The notes under the pieces were generated by a model. The model worked only from the letters and a program-made list of their open reading frames with translations. It was not told the origin of the DNA and did no database searches. From Chlamydomonas sphaeroides (lineage: Eukaryota; Chlorophyta; Chlorophyceae; Chlamydomonadales; Chlamydomonadaceae), in assembly GCA_001662425.1 (NCBI GenBank), contig BDDC01000422.1, positions 1 to 64,000 of the forward strand: a stretch of DNA of 64,000 bases. The letters run 5' to 3'. The position numbers and the translations under genes were made by a program. Position 1 is the first letter of the stretch; every line of letters starts with the position of its first letter. Shown here piece by piece: positions 33,901-45,242 of the stretch.

Positions 33901-36721
33901 TAAATGGCGCCATGCGGTTTCCTAGTCGTCGTCTTTTCCCAGCCTGAGGAGGAGCCACACACGCGGGTACAGCCTTCGCGCCCGCAGCCCCGCCACCCGC
34001 AGCCCCGCAGCTCCTGCGGCCGCCCTTTCCTGCCGCTGTGGCCAAACCGGCCGCCTGGCGCTACGGTAGCTCACCTTGCGGCAGCTGCGACGCGATGGCG
34101 GCAAACAGCCGACGGCCCAGCCCCAGATGCTGCGAGGCGACGCCGCCGCGGGAGCCCAGCGGCTGCAGCGGCGGCGGCGCCGTCGTGCACATGCTCTCCG
34201 GCGCCGACGGCTGCGCCGGCAGCGGCCGCACCGCCGCCGCCGCCGCCAACGCCGCGGGCTGCTCGCGGGCGCTGCCAGTGGCGGCGCCGCCGGGACCGGC
34301 GCCGCCGCCGGCGCTCGCCGAGCCCAGCGGCGTCACCGCCGTCGCCTGACCGAGCGAAGGCGCATCCGTCGGCGGCGTCGTGGGCAGGCCCGCCGACATC
34401 TCCCGCTCCCGCTCCCGGCCCCGCTCCCGTTCCCACTCCCTCTCCCGGTCCGCCCGCTTGGCCGGCGGCGGCAGCTCCGCGGCGCCGCTGCCCGAGCCTG
34501 CCCGGACCAGGCCGCCGCCGGCGTCGTCGTCGTCGCCGCCGCGGGCCGCGCTGCCGTCGGGCGCCTTGCGCTTGGAGCCGGCGGCGCCGCCGGGGCCCAT
34601 GCCGCCGCCGAGGGCGCCCACGGCCGACATCAACAAGGCCGCCTGCTCCGCGGGTGCGCTGGAGCCCACGCGCGCTGCGCTGGCCCAGCCGGGCAGGGTC
34701 TGCGGGAAGGGCACGAGCAGCGTGCAGAGTTCACATCAACGCCAATAGACCACGTGGAGCGGGAGGCTAGAGGCCAGCGGCCGCATGGAAGCGCGTGGCG
34801 CTGGGCGCTTTGCACCAGGCCGCCGAGGCAGCGCGAGCCGCGCGGCCGCCGTGCCAGCGTGCCATCAGGACCACACCGCACATGTGCGGCAAGACCGTGT
34901 TCATAACGACTAATTACTGTTGATGTAACGCCCGTGTTGATGCGCGCAAGGGCAGCGCACCTGCAGCGCCTGGTAGTGCTTGGGCGTAACCAGCCCGCAC
35001 GACACCAGGTGGAGAGAGCCCTGTGCCAGCAGCGGCAGCGGGAAGCCGTACTCCTGCAGCTGCAGCACCGCCGTCACGACGGGCGGCGGCGACGGCGGCG
35101 GCGGCGGCGCGCCGCCGGCCGCCGCCGAAGCGCGCCGCGCCGCCGCGGCCTGCTGGTGCTGCGCCGCCTGCTGCATGTGAGACAGCAGCAGGTTGCACAT
35201 GTTTTGCATGAAGTTGGGGGGCAGGAAGGACGGCGTCGGGATGGGCGGGATGGGAGGCAGCGGCGCCGGCGGCAGCGGCGGCTCCGACGCGCGGCCGTCG
35301 CGGCTGCGCTGGCCGCCGGCGCTGGAGGCGGGGTGCCGCAGGCTGGCGGCGGCGGCTGCCATGGCCCGCGCCCGCTCTAGCAGCTCCAGCGGCGGCGTCG
35401 CCATCGCGAGCTCGTCGTCCGGACCCTGAAGCAGCGGCTGCAGCGGCGGCGGCGGCGGCTGCAGCGGCCGCGCCGGTTGCGTTGACGCGGGGGACGCGTC
35501 CGGGCGGGCTGCGGACCCCGGCGGCGCCGCGTCTAGGGCCACTTCGTGACCGGAGCGAGGTTCCCTCCGCGGCGGCGGCCCCGGCCCCTGCCCTGGTCCA
35601 GACGCCGGCAGCGGCGCCGCTGGCTCGGGCGGCGCCGCCGGCCCCGGTCCGGTGGACTGCCCCGGCGACGCAGCCGGCCCCGACCCCGCTGCCGGCGTCG
35701 CCGACGCCGGCAGCGACGCCAGCATGTCGGCTGCCTCGGCGATGAGCCCCATGAGCCGGACATAGCCGGGGCCCAGGGCTTCGGCGGCGTCTTGCAGATC
35801 CGCCGGATGCGCGCCATTGATACGGCCCAGGCACTGCCGGACCATGTCGCTGGATGCGGCCCATGCGGCCTGGCGTCGGGAGGGCACAAGGGCAGGGGCG
35901 GAGGATGGGGGAGGCAGGGTTGGTGGAGGAAGGGAGGGAGAATGGGGGTGGCGATGCAGGGGTGGAGTTGTGGCGCGGTCGGGTTTAGGTGTGCGGGCAT
36001 GCGTGCGTGCGAAGTGGCAATTCCACGGGTAGCGCAATGAAAACCCCATACCAGATCGCCTCCTGGAGGGATCGGTGAGCTGCCAGCTTCGTTGCGCCGA
36101 CGTGCGCCCATGGAGAGGAACGCCTCGAGCAGCAGGGCCTCAACCTGCAGGGGCAGAACTGGGATGGGAACGCCGGAAACGCAGGAAACAAGCCCGCCAG
36201 CTTCGTGACCTTGCAGCATCGCCTTGCCTGAAGGTCCAACACCAGACAACCATCCGACAGGACGTAATCACTGAGTGCGAAGTTCAGCGATGCCTTGCGC
36301 CCGCGAATTCTGAGCGCGGCCTTGTCATATATCCGTGCCGCCCCTTCCTCTGTGTCAAAGGAGCCCAAACTAATGGACCTGCGCCAGGCATAGCAGGGTC
36401 TCTTTTCGTCAGTGCCATCCCGGGCGCGGGCTGTTTCTGCGAGGCTGATACCCAATGCCAGCAGGCACCAGTAGCCAATAATGAGCGCTGCCCTATGCGC
36501 CTTTCAGTAGCACGAGAGCTAGGGGCGCCCGCCCAAATGAATGGCCATCACCTGCCACTGGCCGCGATGCCAGCTTGCCAAAGGCCTGTAGACCTGTTGT
36601 AGCAAACACCCCGAAATCCGCCAGTAGGTTGAGGGAGAGCGCCGGGCGGTGCACTGGCAGATGCTGAGTGCGGGAGTGCCCGCCGCAGGCTGCCCGGCAG
36701 CTGCGGCGGATGGCCTTGCAT
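30930..36721 (-). CDS. AP2/ERF-domain transcription factor with long disordered tail
   Basis: Sequence-specific DNA-binding protein of the plant/algal AP2/ERF family. Exons: 36552-36721, 36243-36378, 36052-36144, 34961-35869, 34075-34699, 33761-33837, 32939-33611, 32513-32589 and 30930-32336. This gives about 1,388 residues in consistent phase. Exon 2 could end at another phase-0 GT, and exon 7 could instead end at 32987. The ATG at 36721 opens directly into one AP2 domain (about 34-95) split by an intron: GGFRGVCYNRSTGLWQAGI, then SISLGSFDTEEGAARIYDKA and ALRIRGRKASLNF. It has the RGV, W-A-I, LGxFxTxEEAARxYD and LNF hallmarks. The rest is low complexity: a Met/Gln-rich stretch, a KRKAPDG and RERE basic-acidic segment likely to include a nuclear signal, conserved-looking LPPRHGFLGVLYGG and SSDEVNNIITQSLSP segments, and a His/Gln run. 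Target genes are unknown. Confidence 0.82.
32031..32128 (-). repeat. CAG/CAA repeat encoding a Gln/His-rich run in the AP2 protein
   Basis: On the gene strand, CAG and CAA codons interrupted by CAC encode (HQQQ)n followed by about 16 Gln. CAA interruptions make the tract impure. It is in the last coding exon. Confidence 0.9.
32303..32398 (-). repeat. 18-base copy of AP2 last-exon sequence in the preceding intron
   Basis: Bases 32303-32320, coding for DEVNN in the last exon, recur exactly at 32381-32398 inside the intron just upstream on the gene strand. Confidence 0.75.
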
Positions 36722-37502
36722 GTTATGCGCCTAGCAGCGGGCGGATGTGGATGAAGCAAACACGAAGCGGCTGAATTTGTTCGCTGACTACCGGCGTCCC
36801 AGGGCGCAATGGCTGATACGCTCGCCTCCACACAACAACATAGCGTGCGGTGCTTTGTACGCGTCGGCGAGAGGGTACAGGCGTCGCTCGTCGTCAACCA
36901 AGGCAAAGAGCCGCAACAATGTACGCATGCAAACCGACGATAGAATTGCGAAATTGTAACGTATTATCAGTGGCAAGCCGCGGATTTGGAAAGTGACAAT
37001 GTCCGCTGAAACCATGTGTGTCGCCGCGTGCCCGCGTCGCGCGAGTGCCTTGCCAATCCCCTGATGATAGCGAACTCTGAAAGGATAGAGCACCGAGCAA
37101 CCGCGTAAGGCAGAGAGCTATGCCGTGCTCCGGGGGGCGACGTACTGCTTCATCGAGGGACGCGCACACGCCATAACGACGACATAAATAGTGAACAGAA
37201 TTAGAGATTGCAGTGCTCAATGCAGCTTTCATGGCGGCCGGCTTCCACCTGGCATCTGGCAACGGGACGCCCACCGGCAGAAGCCGGCAGGACAGGGCAG
37301 GACCCAACCAAGCACGCGCTTCCAGCCCCACTGACTCCATAAACGCCCCCACATGCGTGTCTGGCTCCCACTGCAGCCCGCAGTCGACCCCAAAGCCTCT
37401 TACCAACCACGCCAACCCCCGCCGAACTCTTCAACTCGACCAGGAAGTCTCCTGGGCTCGAGCCCCGAGCCCGCGGCCCTCGTCTGCCCAACCTAGCCGT
37501 CC

Positions 37503-37507
37503 TTACA
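37503..37507 (-). terminator. TGTAA poly(A) signal for the DUF455 gene
   Basis: TTACA on the plus strand, about 1.15 kb below the DUF455 stop. It is the first minus-strand TGTAA found in that direction. Confidence 0.5.
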
Positions 37508-38154
37508 GCACACACGGCAAGCCAACGCTAAGCATCTATCGGCATCAAAACAAGGATATGCTGACTGCTGGCTCTTCCTGGGTTGCAAAAGCCTCATAAG
37601 CCAACCAGAAGTCGCATGCGCAAATCCGCAAGCTCCCAGACTCACACGCCGCCGCTAGTCGCTACCGTACTGCTGAGCTGGCTGCCGAGCTCCCGGCTCC
37701 CTGCGTCCCGACCATGCCCACGCCACCACACGAGAGCCCTAGCGCATCCCACAACCCTCTGCGCAATGCAACCGCTTCAGACCGCTCTGCTCCTTCCGCA
37801 CGCGTGGGAATACACCGACCCCGGCTTCCCCCGCAACTTCCCCGTCCTGCGGCCCGGCAAACCCCACAGCCCACACGACCCGCGCCTGCACAGGACGGGG
37901 CAGCGCCGCGCGCCACAGGCGCGCGCCTTGCCCGCAAACACGCAGGTGCGAAGCGTGCTACTCCATTACTTTTCTTGAACATGAACACACCAACACACAA
38001 CCACCGCTGCCCATCAGGCGCGTCGGTAGGGCGCCAGCTACGGGGCGGGGTGCGGGTTGTGCAACGGCCTGACGCCGCGAGCGTTGAACAGGACAGAGCG
38101 GAGCCGCGTGCACGTGCCCCAACCCCTGCTCTCATCCATCTGCGAGCAGCGCGA

Positions 38155-38285
38155 CGCCGCCGTGGATCCCAACAGCAGCAAGTATGGATCCACGCAGCCT
38201 GGATCCTCGCAGTACGGATCCTGACAGCATCAATCCATGGATCCTCACAGCCGCATGGATTTCCGCAGCATGGATCGCAGTCAAA
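38155..38285. repeat. Degenerate ~17-base GGATCC-containing minisatellite
   Basis: About eight imperfect units of the form TGGATCCTCGCAGTA (variants GGATCCACGCAGCC, GGATTTCCGCAGCA) run in tandem in the DUF455 3' region. Confidence 0.8.
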
Positions 38286-38658
38286 CATTAGCCCAGCCCA
38301 ATCACGCTCGCATTGCTCGCTCCCTCACGCCTCGTCCCAGCCCTTGCGGCCCTCGGCCCAGTCGCTGCCGTACCTCATCGCGGCCGTGACGCGTACGGCA
38401 GACGCCAAATCCATACCAAGCGCCCACACGCGCAAGGAGCGCCCACGTGACCGGCAGCCAGCCTGCCGCCAGCAGCTGCCCGACTCTGCAACCCTGCCAC
38501 GCCTTAAGCAGTCCGCAACCCGCACACCACCGCCACCCTCCATCCCACGCCGGCGGCTGCTGCCGCTGAGACTCCCCACGCAGTCGCCGCCGCCGCCACC
38601 GCCTCTGCCGTCGGCACGGCTGGAAGTGCCGGCGAAGCCGGAGGCTGCCGACCCTCGC

Positions 38659-41600
38659 CTACGCGCCAGCTTCTGGCGCAACCTCGGGCGCCGCCGCCGC
38701 CGCTGCTTGTGGCGCCGCCGCCGACGCCGCTGCCGCCGCCTCCGCCGCCGCCGGCGGTGTGGCGGGGGTGTGATCCGTCTGCACGGTCAGCGGCTCGTAC
38801 CACTCGGGTCCGAAGCCCGCCTTGGCCCGGGCCTCTTCGTTGAAGGGCGGCTGTGCGCACGTGGGAGGGCAGGGCGGGAGGGAGGGGAGCGGCGGGGCGT
38901 TGTCGAGCGAGCACGGGCGACAGAATACCGGTAGCCTTGCATTTAGACAACCCCAGAATGCACACGAGAGGGGAGGGGAGGGGAGGGGAGCGGTCGTGCA
39001 TGGCGCATCGGGATGGGAGGGGACGGGAGGAGAGGGGAGGAGGCGCGGTGAGTGATGACCAGCGGGTCGCTTCGGGAGCACACGGCGCACGGAGCAGCCG
39101 TTGCATCATACTCGATAGAATCGACGGAGCCTATCGAGTTAAACATTCGACGTGTCGATAGATCCAACGTAAGATGCAAGGCCTGGCCGGTGGCCCCGGG
39201 CCAGCGCTGGCATACCACCCATATGCCCGCCGCGGTGGGTGCGGTGAGTGCGCTTCTCTCAGGACAACATGGCTGTGAGTGGGCAACGAAAGGATGCCTG
39301 CTGCCTACGTGCGTCCGGCGGTGCTTGAGCTTGGGCGAGGCACAGCGACGAGCAGGTGTACCGAGCAGCGGCCCGGGCTGGTAGGCCAGCCGTTGCAGCA
39401 GCGGGCGCGTGCGGCAGTACGGCAGTACGGACACACCCTGAGCGGGCCCCAGAAGTGTGACCGCACGAGGGAGTGGAACCAGGCCTCGACGCTGCCGTGT
39501 TTGCGGGCGTCCTCCGCCCAAGGCAGTGCCGCCAGTGCCGCCCCGCCGCCGCCGCCACCGTTGGCAGTACCGTTGGCGGCGCCGCCGTCGGCCGACCGCG
39601 ACGGTCCCACCGCCAGCGCCTCGAGCCGTTCCGCCAAGTCCGGCTGCTCAGCGCAGGGCCCGGCGCCGTTGGCCTTTGAGGCGGCGCCGCCGCCTTCGGC
39701 GGGCGGCCCCGGCGGTTGCCTGCCGTGCGCGACGTCGTACAGATACCGGATCCAGCGCACGCCGGCGGCGCAGTGGCTGATCTCCTCCTGCAGGTCAACG
39801 GTCAACCGTCCAACGGTCACGCGTCAGCGCTGTCAGGCAGCGCACATGGCGGCGTGCGCCATGCGTATCAGCATATGAGCTCCGCGCCCACCAACGGGCC
39901 CTCACAACAACGTCCTGGGACTGCGAATCGGGCAGAGGGCCCTGCCCAGTTCCCAGCCCCTGCCGGTGCGTGCACCACGTCCCGCAGTCATCATGCACAA
40001 CCCCAGTCTTCACACACTTCATGCATCAGCTGCTTTCGTGAGTTCCATTGCAGTTGCCTGAGCCATGAGTAACTTGGCAAACCCCACGCGCCGCCCACCG
40101 GGTACACGACGTCCCGCAGCAGCGCCGCCGACTCCGCGTCCCTGGGGCGGCCGGGGAGGGGTGGTGGTGAGCGCGCATTGGACGTCGTACCGACGTAGGT
40201 TCCGGAGCGCACCGAGACGCGTCGCCGCTGAGCAGGGTAGGCAGCTGCGAGCGAGTGCATGCTACAGGCGCTGCCGCCGCGGCGCTCAGCAGCAGCGCAC
40301 ATACGCCACGGACGCACACGCGACCCCGGGGCGACCAGCGAGGACCGGGCAGCCCCGGGCGGCGGCTCTCCCACTCCCAATCCCACTCGCAGCGGAGCAG
40401 CACCCCTCCGGTGCGTGCGGTACCAAGCCCACATGGGGTGACACGGGACAGAGCCAAGCCACGGGGCGTGCCCACTCTCCTGCAGCCCTGGGCCACGACC
40501 CCTGAACCCTGAACCCTCCAACTCGTAACCATGGGACACATGAACCCCGGCTGGCCCCCGGCTCCTGCAGCCGATGTAGGGCAACCGCGCAGCGCCGACG
40601 CGTGGCGGTCACGTTATGTATGGTCACGTGACCGCCACGTGGCCGCTCGTCCGTGCCGTACGCATTACATAAGGTGCCGTACATGTCCATGACACCTGCC
40701 GTACGAAATGTGCGTAACGCGGCCCCGCTCACCCCGCGTTGGCGAACCGGGAGATGGTGCGTGGCAGAATGTCCAGCCCGCGCGCCTGTGTTGGGCGGGG
40801 CCGGGTAAGGTATGCATTACTAAGGCAACCTACGGAGCTGGGGTTTGGGGGGCAGTGGGGCGGGCGCCCACGGCGCCCCCTTCAGGCACGCAAGGGGCCC
40901 AACTACGCAGCCAACGTAATTGTACGGCAGAAACAAGCAAACGTATGCACGTGGCAGCAAGTACGGCAGCAGGCGCAGCGAAGTGGGGGAGCCGCACAGC
41001 GCGGCCATGATGCCAGCCCAGCGTCCCATACTGATACAGGCCCTGTGCCATAAGTAAGGCCCCGCAGGGCCGCCCACCGCCCGACACCCCGCCCCCACGA
41101 TTGCCCCTCCCCGCGCCGATCCCACAGCATATGCCCGGCCCCGGAAGGTGCCCATTAACGACGATAGGCTAAAAGAAGGCCACGCAAGCACGCGCAGAAA
41201 AGTGTGACCCCGGTGGGGATTGAACCCACAACCTTCGGATATTGCCACAGGCATACAGCATTGGAATCCGACGCGCCACCATTACGCCACGGAGCCGGCC
41301 TCAACCGGGGACCCAAGTAATTAACGGAGATGCTACCAAACGGCATCGGCGGCGGATCGCCGTGCTGCCGTGCACGTGTGCTGCACCGGGGTGCCGAGAA
41401 AGCGCCCGCCACTAGCCGGGCCCGTATGCGACGGACCCGAAACAGGCCCGACGGATGTGGCGCAGTGCGCCGGTGGCAGCAGCGGCGGCAGCGAGTGACG
41501 CCAGCGCGTCGCCGGAAAGGGTATGGATTGCTGACGCACCTTACGGACCGCAGCCAACCTGCCCCCGGTCCACCACACAGAGCGGCAAACACACACGCGT

Positions 41601-44600
41601 GCCGCCGCGGTCACCCGCCCGTCCCCACCTCGTGCACGCAGTGCTCCACCGCCAGCCGGGCCGGCAGGCTGTGCGCCGTGGCGGAGGCCGACTCCCACAG
41701 CCTGCGTGGCCCCCAGACCAGGCAGCGGGGGAGGCAGCAGGCGGCAGGGGCAGGCGGGAGCGGTAAGGCGCGGGTAGGGGCTCGAGGACAGGCGGCCTTG
41801 CGACCCCGCGCGCGCTCCTGCGCATCCGTCGCGGGTCCATCTCCGGACCCGCGCGGTGCGCCGCGACCGGGGATGGCAGCAGCCCTAGTCCGCCTGGCCG
41901 CACCCCTGACCCCGCCCGTCGATGGTGCACCGGCACCCTGAAACCCCAATACCCACACACACGCGCTGGCATTTCCCTGCGGCGGCAACCCGCTGGCGCG
42001 GTGGGGTCACCCAGGACCCTGCACCCGGGAACTCATGCGAGTGCGCACACGCCGCCGCCCATACCGCACACACACACATGCGCGCGCGCTGCTTCCGCCC
42101 ACACGCGCACCCACTCTTTGTGAGCACACGCCCCAATGGCGCACCACTGGCACCCCACGTACAGCCCCGCAGTCATTCCATTCGCATGCCATCGCCTGTC
42201 CATGCTGTCATACTTCCCCTCTCCCTGTGCCACGCCCCTGGCCCTGCCCCGCTCTCTGCCTCCGCAGACGCAGCACCCGCCGACCGCCTTCGCGTGTAGC
42301 GTGTGCCCTGCTTGCCTGTCGCGCCTGGTGCGCCGCCTCGCCGTGCGCCGACTTCGCCTACTCACCCCATGTGCCTGCTGCCTTCTGCCCTGCTGCCGAT
42401 GGTCCCTGTCTGGTTCGTAGGTACGTCTACGTGTGTGACACGGGCGTGCTGTGACGGGCCGAGTTGTGTTGTTAGGATGGGTTCTTAGCGCGCGCGTTGG
42501 CGGGTGCTGCAAGCTGCTGCTACGCCTGACCTTGACATCTGTGCACCAAACGTCAGGTAACATGCGACGTGGTACGCGGGCTGGGCTGGGCCTCGGGTTC
42601 CTCACGGGTGGCGCATGGGCTTCGCTTTCGCACTGGCGCACCAAATAACTGCATTCCCTCTGCGCACGGCCGTCGCGCCATCCCCGAGGGCGTTGTGTGT
42701 CGGTTCCGTTTTTTGTGAACATTTCTGAACACACCGGTGGTACTCTTTCACGGCCCTTAAAGCTGAACACACACCGCTGCAAACCGCTGAACCCACCCGT
42801 CGTGCACCGGGAAGGCGCCGTAGTGCGACCCGACCTCCTGCGCACGGCATACGAGGGGGCGCGAGGGGGAAGGGCAGGGTCACCTCTGTCGGCCGCCGCC
42901 CCGGTCGGCTGCCCGCCGCTGTGCATATGCCGGTGTGGCGCCCACCAGCCCGAGAACCTCGGGGACGGCGTGGCGTGCATCTAAGAGAATAAGATGTTGG
43001 CAATATGCATGACAATAACTGCTATGTTCACCCAGCAGCCCGCACCTCGAGCCGCTTGGCAAGCATGCTGAAGTGGCGGCACTCGTCCTCCGCCACCTGC
43101 AGGGGAAAAGGCAGGGGGAGGGCAGGGGGAAGGGCAGGGGCAAGGCACGGGGCAAGGCACGGGGGAAGGAGAGTTGCAGCAGATGGACCCCAAGCCGGCC
43201 CTGCTTCCCGTGCGGCCCCACCCTGAATCCCGCATCCCCAACCGCGTTGCACGTGATAAGGAGACACAAGTCCTGTAACGACGATCCATCACACTGTTCC
43301 AATCGTGCAGCCCAGGTGCCAACACCCCCAACGGCCATGGCCAGCCCCGGCGCAGCACGACTAGGGGCGCCGGTCAGTCCCCGGCTGCGGCTCCGCACTG
43401 CGGGCGCCCGAGCGCAGGGCCAGGCCGACCGCAGGGCGGAGCCCAAGCTCCCCCGGGCCCCCAGCGACGGTGCCTGCTGCCCCAGCCGGGCCGCCACGCT
43501 GTTGGGGACTTGCCCCGCGCGGGCGCCGCCGTGCGCACGGCGCTGCAGTGCTAGCCCCGCATCCTCATCCTCATCCTCGCCTCGCATCCTCTACCTCCTC
43601 GGTGCTGCAGTGCTAGCCCCGCATCCTCATCCTCATCCTCATCCTCATCCTCATCCTCATCCTCGCCTCGCATCCTCAACCTCCTCGGTGCTGCAGTGCT
43701 AGCCCCGCATCCCCCTCATCCTCCTCCCCATCCTCATCCCCAGCAGCCGACAGGGCGACCGCGGTGCGCAGTCCTGGTGGTGAGAGGCGCGGAGCGCGGC
43801 GCCCCAGCCCGGCCGCTGGCGCGCTGCCGAACTGTGCCGTACCGTGACGAAGTCGTCGAAGAAGTCACGGGGCATGTCGTACACGTCCGCCTGCAGCCCG
43901 AAGCGAGCGATGATGTCCCACGACAGGTCCACGGCTGCGGGCCGGGCGGCGGCGGCGGGAGGGCGTGAGCGGCACCGGGCGGCGACAGCTGACGAAGGCT
44001 GCGGGCCGGTCGTCGGCGGCGGGAGGGCGTGAACGGGACCGGGCGGCGACAGCTGGGCGGCGGCGGCCCGTGGCGATAGGGGCTCACAGCAGGCAGGCAG
44101 CGGGCGGCCGCTGCCGTGGGTGCCCCTCGAGTCCAACATCCTGTCCTGCCCTCAGCCCGAGCCCCTCCGCCCAACACCGGCCACGCGCGTACTCGCGTCG
44201 TCATGGACGGACGGACGGCCACGCCGCTGAGACAATTTGTATAACTCGACCAATAAATGTGATACAAGTACATGATAACATGTACGGTGCTCTTGCAAGG
44301 ATGTTCGCAAGCCTAGTCCTCCCGCACGGATGGCCAGGCCGCGACCCAACCCTTGGTCTCGCGAGGTGTGCCCGGGGCCGCCCACGCTCGGCGGTACCGC
44401 GGTACGGCATTAAAGCACCCACCCCAGTTCTCAATGTGCACGGCGCTGTGCAGCATGGCCTGTGGGGTAGCCGGGGGAGGAGGGGGGAGGAGGCAGCGGG
44501 GGACTGAACGGGCGGTGTGTGGACCGGGCTGTTTAGTAGAACAGACCCCCCTGTGTTTATTCATGTAGTTATCTAGATCATTGTTCGTGTGTGTGCTGCG

Positions 44601-45242
44601 TCCTCTGCAGAGACACGAGCATGACGCGAGGCTTCAGCGGCCGCAGCCCCATGAGCCGTGCACAGCCGCCCCGGAGCCCCGGGGACCTGCCTGGCGTGAG
44701 GCCAGCGTGCCGCCCTTGCCCCGCTTGGGCGCCTGTGGCCGCACAGCAGGACGCGGGAGGGACGGGCGGCAGGGACGGGCGGGAGGGATGGGTCCACGGT
44801 GCGCAAGGGCCGCACGGCTAGGCGCCGCTACACTGCCACAGCTGTGGCTGTTTGCTGGTAGGTGCTTCCAAGCCAGTCCTGCTTGCAACACACCACCGGC
44901 TCACTTCGCCAGGGGCGATCACTTTGACCTGGCGCGATGCAGCGGGCGCAAGAAGGGAACGGAGGTTAGGTGACGGGCATTGGCACGCCACTCAACCGAT
45001 GTCGTGGTCAAAGTAGCGGCGCCCACCTTGTCGTCGGTGCGCGCTGGCCGCTCAGGCGCCTTGAGCTCGCGCCAGTTCGCGGGCCTGATGCCCATACCGC
45101 CTTTGCGCCACAATTCGACGGTGGCGTAAGTGAAGTCGGCCTTGCGCCAGGGGTCCGCTGCGTTGAGGACTTTCAGCGCACATTCTACAAGCGTATCGCT
45201 GGCGCTTGGCGGGTCATTGGCCGCAGTATCGGTCCCGGCCAT
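38659..45242 (-). CDS. DUF455 ferritin-like protein
   Basis: Member of the uncharacterised DUF455 family, a four-helix ferritin-like fold predicted to bind a di-metal centre. Exons: 45027-45242, 44905-44928, 44691-44732, 44423-44459, 43843-43934, 43046-43096, 42797-42837, 41629-41701, 40733-40785, 40099-40141, 39437-39787 and 38659-38850 (404 residues, frame kept throughout). Family landmarks in order: KRGKGGTLASRQ, AMLHSAVHIENWAVDLSWD, VAEDECRHFSMLAKRLE, SHYGAFPVHDGLWESA, RLAVEHCVHEARGLDILP, EEISHCAAGVRW and PPFNEEARAKAGFGPEWY. Candidate metal ligands are Glu104, Glu142 and His145 (ExxH), Glu187 or Glu192, and Glu226 and His229 (ExxH). A Gly/Ala/Asn insertion of about 70 residues separates the last two landmarks, and the C-terminus ends in a Pro/Ala run. 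The exon 3 donor must be GC (a GC-AG intron), because the nearby GT breaks the frame. The start is the first in-frame ATG. The reaction is unknown. An intron holds tRNA-Trp. Confidence 0.92.
40601..40639. repeat. 14-base perfect inverted repeat in a DUF455 intron
   Basis: 40601-40614 and 40626-40639 are perfect reverse complements around an 11-base loop. The sequence includes CACGTG. It lies in the intron after exon 9. Confidence 0.9.
41205..41296 (-). tRNA. trnW-CCA: tRNA-Trp (anticodon CCA) with a 20-base intron
   Basis: Full cloverleaf on the minus strand. The 5' strand GGCTCCG pairs with CGGGGTC (two G-U pairs) and the discriminator is A (41205). The A box is TGGCGTAATGG and the B box GGGTTCAATCC. 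The anticodon stem TCGGA/TCCGA carries the loop TTCCAAA once an intron at 41241-41260 is removed. That intron follows position 37, the standard place for nuclear tRNA introns. CCA decodes UGG. The sequence resembles eukaryotic cytosolic tRNA-Trp. A TTTT Pol III terminator follows at 41201-41198. The gene sits in the same orientation inside the intron between DUF455 exons 8 and 9. Confidence 0.96.
43541..43735. repeat. (CATCCT)n hexamer arrays with a ~30-base direct repeat
   Basis: A GCTGCAGTGCTAGCCCCGCA unit occurs at about 43541, 43603 and 43690, each followed by CATCCT-type hexamers of different length. It lies in a DUF455 intron. Confidence 0.93.
43933..44055 (-). repeat. 59-base tandem duplication spanning the DUF455 exon-5 acceptor
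   Basis: 43933-43991 and 43997-44055 match at about 55 of 59 positions. The first copy contains the real acceptor (CCCGCAG); the second carries the same acceptor sequence upstream in the intron. Confidence 0.9.

Larger units (their letters stand above)
36722..38658. other. Intergenic region upstream of AP2, downstream of DUF455
   Basis: Holds the AP2 promoter and 5' region, and the DUF455 3'UTR ending near the TGTAA at 37503-37507. AT-richer sequence occurs at about 36940-37000. A GGATCC-rich minisatellite lies at 38155-38285. No supported gene. Confidence 0.5.

Noticed and set aside
37713..37978. Plus-strand ORF beginning MQPLQTALLLPHAWEY downstream of DUF455
   Set aside because: No splice partner, no family resemblance, and it lies in the predicted 3' region of DUF455.
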